From NCBI GenBank assembly GCA_964627665.1, contig CAZVKG010000002.1:1-64000 (forward strand): a stretch of DNA of 64,000 nt, in the 5' to 3' direction. A model generated the notes under the pieces. It ran no database searches. It was given only the letters and a program-made list of their open reading frames with translations, and was not told where the DNA came from. Of this stretch, positions 54,312-63,529 are shown in pieces (the stretch's first letter is position 1; each line of letters begins with the position of its first letter). Source of the stretch: UBA1351 sp964627665 (GTDB taxonomy: Bacteria > Bacillota > Clostridia > Lachnospirales > Vallitaleaceae). The position numbers and the translations under genes were made by a program.

Positions 54312-56222
54312 ATGGCTGTAGAAAAAATGCGGTTTGTGAACATTGCAGGACGAATTGCTGAGATGGATGATTTTGTTATCAAAGCGATTGTACCCTTTGA
54401 TATTCAATTAGAAAATGCAATGTATATTTTAGATTCGGTGAAAGGTATGCAGCCTTTTTCGGAAAACAATCCATATGAACGATTAAATAATAAAGTCGCA
54501 GATTTGATTAATGTATTAGATCATGATATTAAATATGATCCGACAAAAGCAGCAAGTTTAATGCCGATTGCATTATTAGAACCTGAGATTGATGGATATG
54601 AACGCCAACTTGAGACCATTCAGCGTATTCGACGTTCCTTAAAAGTTGACCTAGAGCATAAAAAAGAACTTCGCAAGCAGATTATTCCTATTCAAAACTT
54701 AGATGTTCAAGTCGACAGACTTTTTCACTTTGAGTACATGCGATTTCGCTTTGGGAAAATGCCAAAGGATGGATTTGAAAAACTCATTAAATATATTGAG
54801 AATCTAGATACGATTACCTATAAAATATCCGAAGAAAATGAAAACGTTTATGTCATGTATTTTACTCCCCATTCTCAAGTCGGTAATATTGATTCCCTAT
54901 TTGCATCTTTGTTTTTCGAGAGAATATGGATATCTGAAGATGTCAAAGGTCTTCCAAAGGAAGCGCTAAAACGCTTAAATGAAGAAATCGAGGAACTTGA
55001 AGGACGAATTGCAATGTTAGACAAAGATTCTCAAGATTTTGTGGAGCGTAATTTTGAACGATTACAAGAATTATATAACTTTACGATTCAACTTAACGAG
55101 GTCTATAATGTACGTCAATTCGCACTTCATTCAAAAGAGGCTTTTTACTTAACCGGTTGGATTCCTTTATCCCAGGTGAATGAATTTAAAAAGATGGTGG
55201 ACGAGATTGGTAATGTCTCATGTATTATCGAAGATGATGATGCAGTGAAAAAGACAACACCACCAACCCGATTAAAGAACAATCGGTTTTTTCAACCCTT
55301 TGAGACCTTGGTTCAGATGTATGGAACGCCGGGTTACAACGAATTAGATCCGACGACATTTCTTGCAATCACATATATGCTTTTTTTCGGAATTATGTTT
55401 GGAGATGTGGGACAAGGACTTGTCATTGCATTACTTGGTGGTTTGCTGTTTAAGAAAACCCAAAACATGTTAGGTAAAATAGCTGTATATATCGGAATTG
55501 TGTCTGCGATTGCAGGGGTTTTTTATGGGGCCTTATTTGGTAATGAAGAGATTTTAAGAGAAGCATTGCCTTTCATTCCAATGATTAATCCGATGGATTA
55601 TAAGATTCCTGTCTTGGGTGTCACCGTTGGCTTTGGGATTGTCTTATTAATCATTGCAATGATTTTAAATATTATTAATGCATATAAACAAGAAAATTAT
55701 TCGAAAATGTTATTGGACCGGAACGGAATTATTGGCTTAGTTTTTTATCTAACCATTATTTATTTGGTTTTTGCAATTGTTATGCAGATAGAATATTCGA
55801 TGGTCATCATGATTTTCTTTTTAGTCGCCCCCTTAGTGGTAATGTTCTTTGAACATCCCTTAAGCAATTTGATGGCAAGGAAGAAGCAAATTTTTCCTAA
55901 AAACAAAAGTGGCTTTATCATTGAGACACTTTTCGAATTGATTGAGACACTTTTATCAATATTAAGTAATACAATGTCGTTTATACGTATCGGTGCATTT
56001 GCTTTAAACCATGTTGGTTTTTTCATGGCTTTTCATGCATTAGCAGATATTGTTGGAGGTACGGGAAGCATTGGAGTTATGATTTTCGGTAATATTCTGA
56101 TTATCGTTTTAGAAGGACTTATCGTAGCTATTCAAGGTATTCGATTAGAATACTATGAATTATTTTCGAAATTTTTTGAGGGTAATGGTACCGAGTTTAA
56201 ACCATTTAAAATAAAAGGATAA
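54312..56222 (+). CDS. ntpI: V/A-type ATPase subunit I (a subunit)
   Basis: 636 residues: an N-terminal cytosolic half (1-330) with coiled coil, and a C-terminal membrane half with about seven helices. Key region: YMLFFGIMFGDVGQG, and the helix with the essential arginine (LSNTMSFIRIGAFALNH). The end EYYELFSKFFEGNGTEFKPF is diagnostic. It forms the ion half-channels. Confidence 0.93.
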   Translation: MAVEKMRFVNIAGRIAEMDDFVIKAIVPFDIQLENAMYILDSVKGMQPFSENNPYERLNNKVADLINVLDHDIKYDPTKAASLMPIALLEPEIDGYERQLETIQRIRRSLKVDLEHKKELRKQIIPIQNLDVQVDRLFHFEYMRFRFGKMPKDGFEKLIKYIENLDTITYKISEENENVYVMYFTPHSQVGNIDSLFASLFFERIWISEDVKGLPKEALKRLNEEIEELEGRIAMLDKDSQDFVERNFERLQELYNFTIQLNEVYNVRQFALHSKEAFYLTGWIPLSQVNEFKKMVDEIGNVSCIIEDDDAVKKTTPPTRLKNNRFFQPFETLVQMYGTPGYNELDPTTFLAITYMLFFGIMFGDVGQGLVIALLGGLLFKKTQNMLGKIAVYIGIVSAIAGVFYGALFGNEEILREALPFIPMINPMDYKIPVLGVTVGFGIVLLIIAMILNIINAYKQENYSKMLLDRNGIIGLVFYLTIIYLVFAIVMQIEYSMVIMIFFLVAPLVVMFFEHPLSNLMARKKQIFPKNKSGFIIETLFELIETLLSILSNTMSFIRIGAFALNHVGFFMAFHALADIVGGTGSIGVMIFGNILIIVLEGLIVAIQGIRLEYYELFSKFFEGNGTEFKPFKIKG

Positions 56223-56244
56223 TGACATATTAGGAGGAAGAAAC

Positions 56245-56676
56245 ATGGAATTTATTTTAGCATTAACAGTAATCTTAGTCGCTACAACAGTGGCAGTAGG
56301 AGTATTGGCAATTAAGCGTGGGATGAATAATCAAAAAGCAGCGAAAGTACTAGGAATCAATATGGGAACCTTTTTTTTATTAATGATTGGCGCTACGGTA
56401 TATATGTTGAGCGGTGATGTGGCCGTTGCCCAAGAGAGTGCTGTTGTCGTGACGTCAGGCATATCCAATGGTGAAGGATTAAAATTCATCGGTGCCGCCC
56501 TTTCAACAGGTATGGCATCCATCGGAGCAGGTATTGCCGTTGCCGCCTCAGGAGCTGCAGCTATTGGGGCCATCAGTGAAGATGCTCAGCTATTAGGTAA
56601 AACAATTATTTTTGTTGGACTATCAGAAGGTATTGCCATTTATGGTTTGATTATTTCGATTATGATCCTTGGATAA
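56245..56676 (+). CDS. ntpK: V/A-type ATPase subunit K (rotor proteolipid)
   Basis: 143 residues with four TM helices. The second hairpin is the conserved one: glycine-rich helix GMASIGAGIAVAASGAAAIGA, then GLSEGIAIYGLIISI with the ion-binding carboxylate Glu128. The first hairpin (residues 1-60) is diverged and has no carboxylate. The Gln ligands seen in the Na+-binding Enterococcus NtpK are not evident in helices 2 or 3, so proton coupling is possible. About 10-15 residues shorter than the usual 16-kDa proteolipid. Confidence 0.9.
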   Translation: MEFILALTVILVATTVAVGVLAIKRGMNNQKAAKVLGINMGTFFLLMIGATVYMLSGDVAVAQESAVVVTSGISNGEGLKFIGAALSTGMASIGAGIAVAASGAAAIGAISEDAQLLGKTIIFVGLSEGIAIYGLIISIMILG

Positions 56677-56707
56677 TATAGAGTGCAAAGTTTTGAGGTG
56701 ATTTTAC

Positions 56708-57016
56708 ATGAAAATGTATTTGATTAGTGATAATGTAGATACACTTACAGGTATGCGGTTGGCAGGTATTGATGGCGTCGTCGTTCATGAGGCAAGTGAA
56801 GTTGAAGACCAACTCGATAAAATATTAAAAGACCGTCAAGTCGGCGTATTATTAATAACAGAGAAATTAGGTGATTTGGTAGGCAAACGTCTTGATTATA
56901 TCAAGATGAACTATCAGACCCCACTCATTGTCTTAATACCGGATCGGCATGGAAGTCAGCGAGGTCTTGACTCGATTACCAAGTATGTTCGAGAGGCGAT
57001 AGGCTTAAGAATTTAA
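56708..57016 (+). CDS. V/A-type ATPase subunit F
   Basis: 102 residues, small CheY-like fold: YLISDNVDTLTGMRLAGIDG at the start, VGVLLITEKLGDLV in the middle, PLIVLIPDRHG, and the amphipathic C-terminal helix SITKYVREAIGLRI. It is a central-stalk component next to subunit D. Confidence 0.9.
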   Translation: MKMYLISDNVDTLTGMRLAGIDGVVVHEASEVEDQLDKILKDRQVGVLLITEKLGDLVGKRLDYIKMNYQTPLIVLIPDRHGSQRGLDSITKYVREAIGLRI

Positions 57017-57034
57017 GGTTAAGAGGTGAATAAA

Positions 57035-57649
57035 ATGAGTAATGAAATGATCAAGCTTGAACATTTCACAAGTGAAATCATGTCAGGAGTTGCTGAGCAA
57101 AAAAGTCAAATTGAGTTAGAACAAGATAAGCGACTTAAAGCAGAATACGATAAAAAAGAATTGGAATATCTAGAGTCTGCGTATGAAATAATACAAACGG
57201 GCTTGAAAGATATTGACCGAGAAAAAAATGAAGTCATTTCAAAGACTTTAATGAAAAATAAGGTGGCGCTCCTTAATGGACGTAAAAATATTATTGATGA
57301 AGTTTTTGCCCAGGCAAAAAAGCGATTAGAAGCACATGCAAAAACCGAAGGATACAAAGACGAACTCATAGAAAAAATCAATACACACATGGACTATATG
57401 GGCCAAGGGGACTATGTTATTTATATTAATTATAAAGACAAAGAACTCTATCGTTTTTTACAAGAACTCTATCCAAAACATCAAGTGTTCATTGAACGTA
57501 AACATATCGAGATGATTGGTGGGTGCAAACTTTTAAATAAGACAAAGAATGTGTTTATTGATGATAGTTATGCAAAGCGGCTCGAAGAAGAAAGAGCAGA
57601 CTTTTTACAATATTGCGAAATTCAAATTGATGATAAAGTAGGTGACTAA
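57035..57649 (+). CDS. ntpE: V/A-type ATPase subunit E
   Basis: 204 residues from ATG 57035 (GAGGTGA upstream; a GTG at 57026 lies within that site). Long N-terminal coiled coil followed by the globular end with MIGGCKLLNKTKNVFIDDSY, the typical E-subunit signature. It forms the peripheral stalk with the G/H subunit. Confidence 0.88.
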   Translation: MSNEMIKLEHFTSEIMSGVAEQKSQIELEQDKRLKAEYDKKELEYLESAYEIIQTGLKDIDREKNEVISKTLMKNKVALLNGRKNIIDEVFAQAKKRLEAHAKTEGYKDELIEKINTHMDYMGQGDYVIYINYKDKELYRFLQELYPKHQVFIERKHIEMIGGCKLLNKTKNVFIDDSYAKRLEEERADFLQYCEIQIDDKVGD

Positions 57650-57651
57650 AA

Positions 57652-59442
57652 GTGGAACAAAAAGGTATTATTTCCGGAATTAACGGGCCGGTAGTAACTG
57701 TCAATAAAACCAAAGATTTAGGTATGATGGAGATGGTCTATGTCGGTGAGATGAAACTTATTGGTGAAGTCATCGGTATCGACCCAAACAATACGATTAT
57801 TCAAGTGTATGAATCAACCACCGGACTCAAAGCCGGAGAACCGATCTATTCGACTGGCGCGCCCTTATCACTCATGTTAGGACCGGGAATTATCGGTGGC
57901 GTCTTTGATGGAATCGAGCGGCCTTTAGAAAAACTTTTCGAAAAAACCGGATCGTTTATCGGCCGTGGGATTGATACGCCGAATTTAGATATCCAGAGAG
58001 ATTGGTATGTTAAACCAACGGTGCAGGTAGGAGACTACTTAGAAGGTGGAATGATTTATGCAACTGTTCAAGAAACAGAATTAGTCAATCATAAAATTAT
58101 GTTACATCCCCATTTAGAAGGGGAAGTGGTTGAGGTTGTTAATGAAGGTAACCATAAAATATTAGATTGTATCGTTAAGATCAAAGATGCTTATGATGAA
58201 ATCATTAAGTTAAACCTTGTTCAATATTGGCCGGTTCGAGACCCAAGGCCATTTTCAAATCGTAAGCGATTAGATCAGCCTCTTATTACGGGGCAACGAA
58301 TTATCGATACATTATTTCCTATACCCAAAGGCGGAACAGCCGCAATTCCGGGAGGATTTGGAACCGGTAAGACAATGACACAACATCAGCTGGCAAAATG
58401 GTCAGATGCAGATATTATTGTCTATATTGGCTGTGGTGAGCGTGGAAATGAGATTACCGAAGTTCTTGAAGATTTTCCGAAGTTAATTGATCCAAAGTCT
58501 GGAAAACCGCTGATGGAACGAACGGTATTGATTGCAAACACGTCGAATATGCCGGTGGCAGCTAGAGAGGCGTCGATTTATACAGGGATTACGATTGCAG
58601 AATATTATCGAGACATGGGCTATCATGTGGCCATTATGGCAGACTCAACGTCGCGGTGGGCAGAAGCATTGCGTGAAATATCCGGGCGTTTGGAAGAAAT
58701 GCCTGCAGAAGAAGGCTTTCCTGCATATTTACCGTCTCGTTTATCCCAATTTTATGAACGTGCAGGATTTGTAGAAACCCTAAATAGTCAAGAGGGTTCA
58801 GTGAGTATTATTGGTGCTGTTTCACCTCAAGGTGGAGACTTTAGTGAACCGGTGACGCAAAATACCAAACGTTTCATACGATGCTTTTGGGCATTAGATC
58901 GTAACTTAGCATATGCACGTCATTATCCGGCCATCCATTGGCTCAATAGTTATAGCGAATATATCAATGAACTTAAGCCGTGGTTTGACGCCCATGTGAC
59001 TCCGGACTTTATGACCGTTCGAAAAAAAATGTTGAGTTTGTTACAAGAAGAAGACAAATTGATGGAGATTGTAAAGCTCATTGGTGCTGACATCTTGCCG
59101 GAAGAACAAAAATTGATTTTAGAGATTACCAAATTGATTCGGTTAGGTTTTTTACAGCAAAATGCATTCCATGATGTGGATACCTTTGTACCAATGGAAA
59201 AACAGTTTAAAATGATGGAAATTATTATGTTTTTATATGATGTATCAAAACCCATCGTTGCCCGGGGAATCCCAGTATCTCAAATACGTAAAACAGGAAT
59301 CTTTGATGATTTAGTTAAGATGAAGTATACGATTGATAATGAGAACTTTACACCGTTTGATGAATTGAAGATGAAAATTGAGAAGGCATTTACTCAAGTA
59401 AACGACAGTTATAAAGGCTTTGAGAGGGTGATTAAAGAATGA
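57652..59442 (+). CDS. ntpA: V/A-type ATPase catalytic subunit A
   Basis: 596 residues from GTG 57652 (AGGTGA upstream). The P-loop is GGFGTGKT with Lys240; the non-homologous insert of A subunits lies at about 110-190. Other motifs are CGERGNEITEVLEDFP, NTSNMPVAAREASIYTG, MADSTSRWAEALREISGRLE and GYERAGFV-like FYERAGFVETL. It hydrolyses or makes ATP. The 3' end overlaps subunit B by 4 nt. Confidence 0.96.
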   Translation: MEQKGIISGINGPVVTVNKTKDLGMMEMVYVGEMKLIGEVIGIDPNNTIIQVYESTTGLKAGEPIYSTGAPLSLMLGPGIIGGVFDGIERPLEKLFEKTGSFIGRGIDTPNLDIQRDWYVKPTVQVGDYLEGGMIYATVQETELVNHKIMLHPHLEGEVVEVVNEGNHKILDCIVKIKDAYDEIIKLNLVQYWPVRDPRPFSNRKRLDQPLITGQRIIDTLFPIPKGGTAAIPGGFGTGKTMTQHQLAKWSDADIIVYIGCGERGNEITEVLEDFPKLIDPKSGKPLMERTVLIANTSNMPVAAREASIYTGITIAEYYRDMGYHVAIMADSTSRWAEALREISGRLEEMPAEEGFPAYLPSRLSQFYERAGFVETLNSQEGSVSIIGAVSPQGGDFSEPVTQNTKRFIRCFWALDRNLAYARHYPAIHWLNSYSEYINELKPWFDAHVTPDFMTVRKKMLSLLQEEDKLMEIVKLIGADILPEEQKLILEITKLIRLGFLQQNAFHDVDTFVPMEKQFKMMEIIMFLYDVSKPIVARGIPVSQIRKTGIFDDLVKMKYTIDNENFTPFDELKMKIEKAFTQVNDSYKGFERVIKE

Positions 59443-60842
59443 GAATCGAATATTTAGGTGTTAAAGAAGTCAATGGTTCACTAATCATCCTAGAAGGTGT
59501 AAAGGATGCATCTTATGAAGAGATGGTTGATATAAAACTTGAGGACGGACGAACAAAAGTTGGTCGAGTCATTGAAATTCAAGGTGATTTAGCAGTGGTT
59601 CAGGTCTTTGAAGGAACGTCTGGAATATCTCGAACCAATACACGAACGAGTCTACGGGGAACACCTCTGATGCTACCTTTATCCAGTGAAATATTGGGAC
59701 GAACCATGGACGGAAAAGGTCAGCCCATTGATGGGCTTGGGGCGATTTCTCCCGAAGTTCGATGGGATATAAACGGTGCACCGATTAATCCCATTGCCAG
59801 AAAATATCCGAGAAACTATATTCAAACCGGTATTTCAGCAATCGATGGCTTAACAACATTGATTCGAGGCCAGAAGCTTCCGGTATTTTCCGGTAACGGT
59901 CTTCCCCATGATATACTGGCTGTTCAGATTGCCAGTCAAGCCCAGTTAGCTATAGATTCTAGTGAAGCAGAAGCAGATAATTTTGCTATAGTATTTGCAG
60001 CAATGGGGGTGAAAAATGATGTTGCCGACTATTTTAAACGTAGCTTTGAAGAAAGCGGTGTTTTAGAAAAGGTAAGCATGTTTTTAAATCTAGCCAATGA
60101 TCCGGTTATTGAACGTGTCGTTACACCAAGGTGTGCCTTAACGGCAGCAGAATACTTGGCGTTTGAACTGAACATGCATGTCCTGGTTATTATGACGGAT
60201 ATGACCGCCTATTGTGAAGCTTTACGTGAAATATCTTCGTCAAAAGGTGAGATACCTAGTCGTAAAGGATTTCCGGGATATATGTATTCTGATTTGGCCT
60301 CTTTATATGAGCGTGCCGGTATGTTAAATGATCGAGAAGGCTCTATTACCCAGATTCCTATTTTGACTATGCCCAATGATGATATAACGCATCCGATACC
60401 GGACTTAACAGGCTATATTACAGAAGGTCAGATTGTTCTTGACCGTTCCTTGCATCAAAAAGGAATCTACCCACCGATTATCGTTTTACCTTCCTTATCT
60501 CGACTGATGAAAGACGGTATCGGTGAAGGATTTACCCGTAAAGATCATCCGCAGATTGCAAATCAGCTTTTTGCATCCTATGCCCATGTTCAAGAAGTAA
60601 AAGCCTTGGCCTCGGTTATCGGCGAAGATGAACTGTCTGAGATTGATCAGCTCTACATGAAATTCGGTTATGAGTTTGAAGAACGATTTGTAAGCCAAGA
60701 AGTTGATGAAAACCGATTTATGGAAGTAACACTTGATCTTGGCTGGGAATTATTGGGAATCTTACCAAGAAATGAACTGGACCGTTTAGATGATGAGTTA
60801 TTAGATCGTTATTATCAACCAAGAAAAAAAGGACGTGATTAG
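59439..60842 (+). CDS. ntpB: V/A-type ATPase subunit B
   Basis: 467 residues, non-catalytic homologue of A without a P-loop lysine motif, as expected. Diagnostic segments are GRTMDGKGQPIDG, NYIQTGISAIDGL, GQKLPVFSGNGLPHD and DLASLYERAGM. The start is in the ATGA overlap with subunit A. Confidence 0.95.
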   Translation: MRIEYLGVKEVNGSLIILEGVKDASYEEMVDIKLEDGRTKVGRVIEIQGDLAVVQVFEGTSGISRTNTRTSLRGTPLMLPLSSEILGRTMDGKGQPIDGLGAISPEVRWDINGAPINPIARKYPRNYIQTGISAIDGLTTLIRGQKLPVFSGNGLPHDILAVQIASQAQLAIDSSEAEADNFAIVFAAMGVKNDVADYFKRSFEESGVLEKVSMFLNLANDPVIERVVTPRCALTAAEYLAFELNMHVLVIMTDMTAYCEALREISSSKGEIPSRKGFPGYMYSDLASLYERAGMLNDREGSITQIPILTMPNDDITHPIPDLTGYITEGQIVLDRSLHQKGIYPPIIVLPSLSRLMKDGIGEGFTRKDHPQIANQLFASYAHVQEVKALASVIGEDELSEIDQLYMKFGYEFEERFVSQEVDENRFMEVTLDLGWELLGILPRNELDRLDDELLDRYYQPRKKGRD

Positions 60843-60844
60843 TC

Positions 60845-61459
60845 ATGGATGCAACACTATTTCCCACAAAAGGAAACTTGATGCTTTCAAAAAGTCGTTT
60901 GGGCCTGTCAAAACAGGGCTATGATCTTTTGGATAAAAAGAGAAATATCCTGGTGCGCGAAATGATGACATTAATTGACCAGGCCAAGGAAATACAAGAG
61001 CAAATTGGTACAACCTTTTCAGAAGCCTATAAAGCCCTTCAGACGGCAAATATAACTATTGGTATCAATACGGTGGAACAGATTAGTAAAGCCGTCGAAC
61101 TTGAAGACCAGATTGTTATTAAAGTCCGCTCCATTATGGGTGTGGAGATTCCGATTATCGGTGAAATCAAAAAGGATATCGAACCGGAATATGGTTTTGC
61201 CAGAACCACTATTTCCTTGGATGAAGCTTATGAGAAGTTTTTGAAAGTAAAACAACTGACTCTTTTATTAGCCGAAGTCGAAAATACCATCTATCGATTG
61301 GCTATAAATATTAAACGAACCCAAAAAAGGGCCAATGCCCTTCAAAACGTTATGATACCACGTTATGAAAAACTCACCAAAGACATTGGCAACGCATTAG
61401 AAGAAAAAGAGCGTGAAGAATTCACGCGTCTGAAGATGATTAAATCAATGAAGAAGTAA
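60845..61459 (+). CDS. ntpD: V/A-type ATPase subunit D
   Basis: 204 residues, long helical hairpin of the central shaft. The start is typical: LFPTKGNLMLSKSRLGLSKQGYDLLDKKR. In the middle lies VENTIYRLAINIKRTQKRANAL, and PRYEKLTKDI follows. It begins 2 nt after subunit B. The operon ends here, with the palindromic element following. Confidence 0.93.
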   Translation: MDATLFPTKGNLMLSKSRLGLSKQGYDLLDKKRNILVREMMTLIDQAKEIQEQIGTTFSEAYKALQTANITIGINTVEQISKAVELEDQIVIKVRSIMGVEIPIIGEIKKDIEPEYGFARTTISLDEAYEKFLKVKQLTLLLAEVENTIYRLAINIKRTQKRANALQNVMIPRYEKLTKDIGNALEEKEREEFTRLKMIKSMKK

Positions 61460-61475
61460 AAAATTTTAGTGAGTC

Positions 61476-61680
61476 AAAGCATAGTGAGAAAGAAGTCAAG
61501 TCGCAATAAAAAAGGCGTGGACCCTCATGAAGTGGGAGCGCCGGACACAGAAACATGCAGGACTTCCCACCTAAAACCTTGTTTTAGGCAGTAAATCCTA
61601 TATGTTCCAGTGACCGGAATTCCCATGTATTCATGAGGGTCCACGCCTTTTTATCGTTGTATCAATCCTCACTATGCTTT
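61476..61680. repeat. Large branched palindromic element, copy 2 (probable structured RNA and bidirectional terminator)
   Basis: It fills the gap between two convergent genes. The outer helix AAAGCATAGTGAG (61476-61488) pairs perfectly with 61668-61680. A second helix of 23 perfect base pairs joins 61509-61531 to 61630-61652 (core GGCGTGGACCCTCATGAA). Inside, TGGGA/TCCCA-type pairing (61533-61537 with 61621-61625), a 3x3 loop, CCGG/CCGG (61541-61544 with 61614-61617), CAC/GTG, an imperfect ACATGCAGGA helix, and the apical hairpin CCTAAAAC-CTT-GTTTTAGG follow. On the minus strand it shares the plan and the GGGAA.../CTCCC motif of copy 1 at 7325-7472. Confidence 0.75.
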
Positions 61681-61694
61681 TCGATAAAAAAATT

Positions 61695-62651
61695 CTACGA
61701 TAGTAAGAATGCGAGTTCGCGGTCGTTATGGCCGGGGAGTCGTTCGTGGGCAAAGTCGGGGTAGATGTCCATTTTTTTAGGGCTTTTTATTTTATTGTAA
61801 GCAGCAAACTGTGTGGATGGAGGACAGATGGTATCCATAAGTCCTGTTGCCATCAGCACATCTCCTTGAATTCGAGAGGCCAAAAACTGTAAATCAATAT
61901 AACTTAATGTATTGAAAAATTCGTCTTCACGTTCATGGCGTGGATCGAAGTGACGGAAATATTCACGAAGACCAATATAAGCATCTTTTGCAAGATCTAA
62001 GTCCCAAACACGTCGATAGTCGCATAGAAAAGGATAGGCAGGGACAAGTTTACTCACACGAGGTTCTAAAGAGGCACAAGCTAGAGTAAGTGCACCACCT
62101 TGACTAGCTCCACAAGCATATAAGCGCTTGGAATCAACTTCATCCATATTAAGAGCAATACGGGCAAGAAGTACAGTGTCTAAGAAAACATGTTTGAAAT
62201 ATAGGGCATCCTTGCCGGAATCCACACCTTTCATAATAAATCCATAAAGTGTTCCGCCCTTTACTTGACTGGAATCAGTTGACTTACCGCCTTGACCACG
62301 GCAGTCCATAGCTAGTGCAATCATACCGGCAGCTGCGTAATTCAGTAATCCTGTCCAATCACCGGAATCGCCGGTATAACCATGGAAGCGCAATACAGCG
62401 GGAACTTTTCCTTGAATGGTCATTGGTTTTACCATTTTTGCATAAATTCGTGCGCCGTCAGTTCCGTTATAATAGACGTCATAGCACCGTGCAAAAGGGA
62501 CTTGAAAATCAGCTTCTGTAATCGAAAAATTTAAGTCGATGGTGTCTAAAGAAGCGAGAGCGTCATCCCAGAAGGTGTCAAAATCTTTTGGTTTGGTCAT
62601 CGCACCATTGTAGATTTTTAATTCGTTAAGTGGCATATCAATTAATGGCAT
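61695..62651 (-). CDS. Carbohydrate esterase family 7 (acetylxylan esterase / cephalosporin-C deacetylase)
   Basis: 318 residues, full length for CE7, without a signal peptide. The catalytic Ser is in ACGASQGGAL, Asp in ATGLMDTICPPS and His in YPDFAHERLPG. The CE7 signature RGQGG (DCRGQGGKS) is present. These hexameric cytosolic enzymes remove acetyl groups from small xylo-oligosaccharides and other sugars. The start follows AGGAGG. The neighbours, a beta-phosphoglucomutase and a LacI regulator, suit sugar use. Confidence 0.9.
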   Translation of the reverse strand: MPLIDMPLNELKIYNGAMTKPKDFDTFWDDALASLDTIDLNFSITEADFQVPFARCYDVYYNGTDGARIYAKMVKPMTIQGKVPAVLRFHGYTGDSGDWTGLLNYAAAGMIALAMDCRGQGGKSTDSSQVKGGTLYGFIMKGVDSGKDALYFKHVFLDTVLLARIALNMDEVDSKRLYACGASQGGALTLACASLEPRVSKLVPAYPFLCDYRRVWDLDLAKDAYIGLREYFRHFDPRHEREDEFFNTLSYIDLQFLASRIQGDVLMATGLMDTICPPSTQFAAYNKIKSPKKMDIYPDFAHERLPGHNDRELAFLLS

Positions 62652-62751
62652 ATAAAACCTCCTAATTTTATCATTGTTTGTAATGTTAGAATTATGTTTA
62701 ATTTATTTTAGCATAGGTAAGAAGATATGGTCAATGACTTAAGGATAGGTC

Positions 62752-62780
62752 TTGTTGTCCAAAGCGCTATCGGGTATAAT
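62752..62780 (+). promoter_or_regulatory. Promoter of the beta-phosphoglucomutase gene
   Basis: TTGTTG (62752-62757), 17-nt spacer, TATAAT (62775-62780), 52 nt before the ATG. Confidence 0.55.
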
Positions 62781-62832
62781 AGATATAAACAAAAAAGAAA
62801 TAGATTAGAAAAGATAGTACAAGGAGGCAGTT

Positions 62833-63477
62833 ATGATAAAAGCAGTAATATTTGATTTAGATGGAGTTATCGTATCAACAGATGAATTTCACTTTCAAGC
62901 GTGGATGCAATTGGCAAAACGTTTACAGATTCCCTTTAATCGAGAGATGAATGAACGTCTAAGAGGTGTTAGCCGTTATGAGAGTTTAAGTATAATTCTT
63001 GAAAATGCCACTAATGCCTATTCAGAAGAAGAAAAACAAGAATTTTTAGACGAAAAAAATGCAACATATATTGAGTTACTTCATGAATTATCAGAGGCAG
63101 ATATTTTACCCGGTGTTGAAGCAACATTAGCCAAGTTAAGAGAAAAAGATATTAAAATCGCCATCGGTTCTTCAAGTCGAAATACACCCAGAATTCTTGA
63201 ATATATTGGCATGAGTGACACTTTTGATGCTGTCGCGGATGGAAATGATATAACAAGAAGCAAGCCTGATCCGGAAGTTTTTTTACTTGCAGCGAAAAAA
63301 CTAGGAATTGCTCCGGGAGAATGTTTAGTCGTTGAAGATGCATATGCCGGTGTTGAAGCGGCTAAAGCAGCAGGCATGAAATCCCTTGCCGTCGGTTCTG
63401 CCATAGACTCACCAGATGCCGATTATCGAGCTAAGGATTTGAATGGAATTAACATTTTGGATTTGCTAAAGGAATGA
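62833..63477 (+). CDS. pgmB: Beta-phosphoglucomutase (HAD superfamily)
   Basis: 214 residues with the HAD nucleophile and acid/base Asp8 and Asp10 in FDLDGVIVST, the cap motif RLRGVSRYESL characteristic of beta-phosphoglucomutase, motif II IGSSSRNTP, and motif III/IV SKPDPEVFL ... VVEDAYAGVEAAKAAG. It interconverts beta-glucose-1-phosphate and glucose-6-phosphate, usually after maltose, trehalose or kojibiose phosphorolysis. The ATG follows AAGGAGG. A terminator shared with the convergent LacI gene comes next. Confidence 0.92.
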   Translation: MIKAVIFDLDGVIVSTDEFHFQAWMQLAKRLQIPFNREMNERLRGVSRYESLSIILENATNAYSEEEKQEFLDEKNATYIELLHELSEADILPGVEATLAKLREKDIKIAIGSSSRNTPRILEYIGMSDTFDAVADGNDITRSKPDPEVFLLAAKKLGIAPGECLVVEDAYAGVEAAKAAGMKSLAVGSAIDSPDADYRAKDLNGINILDLLKE

Positions 63478-63482
63478 AAAAT

Positions 63483-63525
63483 AAAAAAATGGTAGCTGAC
63501 ATTTGTTGGCTACCATTTTTTTTAT
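63483..63525. terminator. Bidirectional terminator between pgmB and the LacI gene
   Basis: ATGGTAGC and GCTACCAT form a perfect stem with a 12-nt loop, flanked by an A-run on the left and eight T on the right, so it can end both transcripts. Confidence 0.85.
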
Positions 63526-63529
63526 TCAT

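Noticed and set aside
61476..61680. Insertion sequence remnant or classical MITE
   Set aside because: No transposase fragment or clear target duplication is visible, and the two copies differ in their terminal helix sequences, which argues against simple transposition copies.
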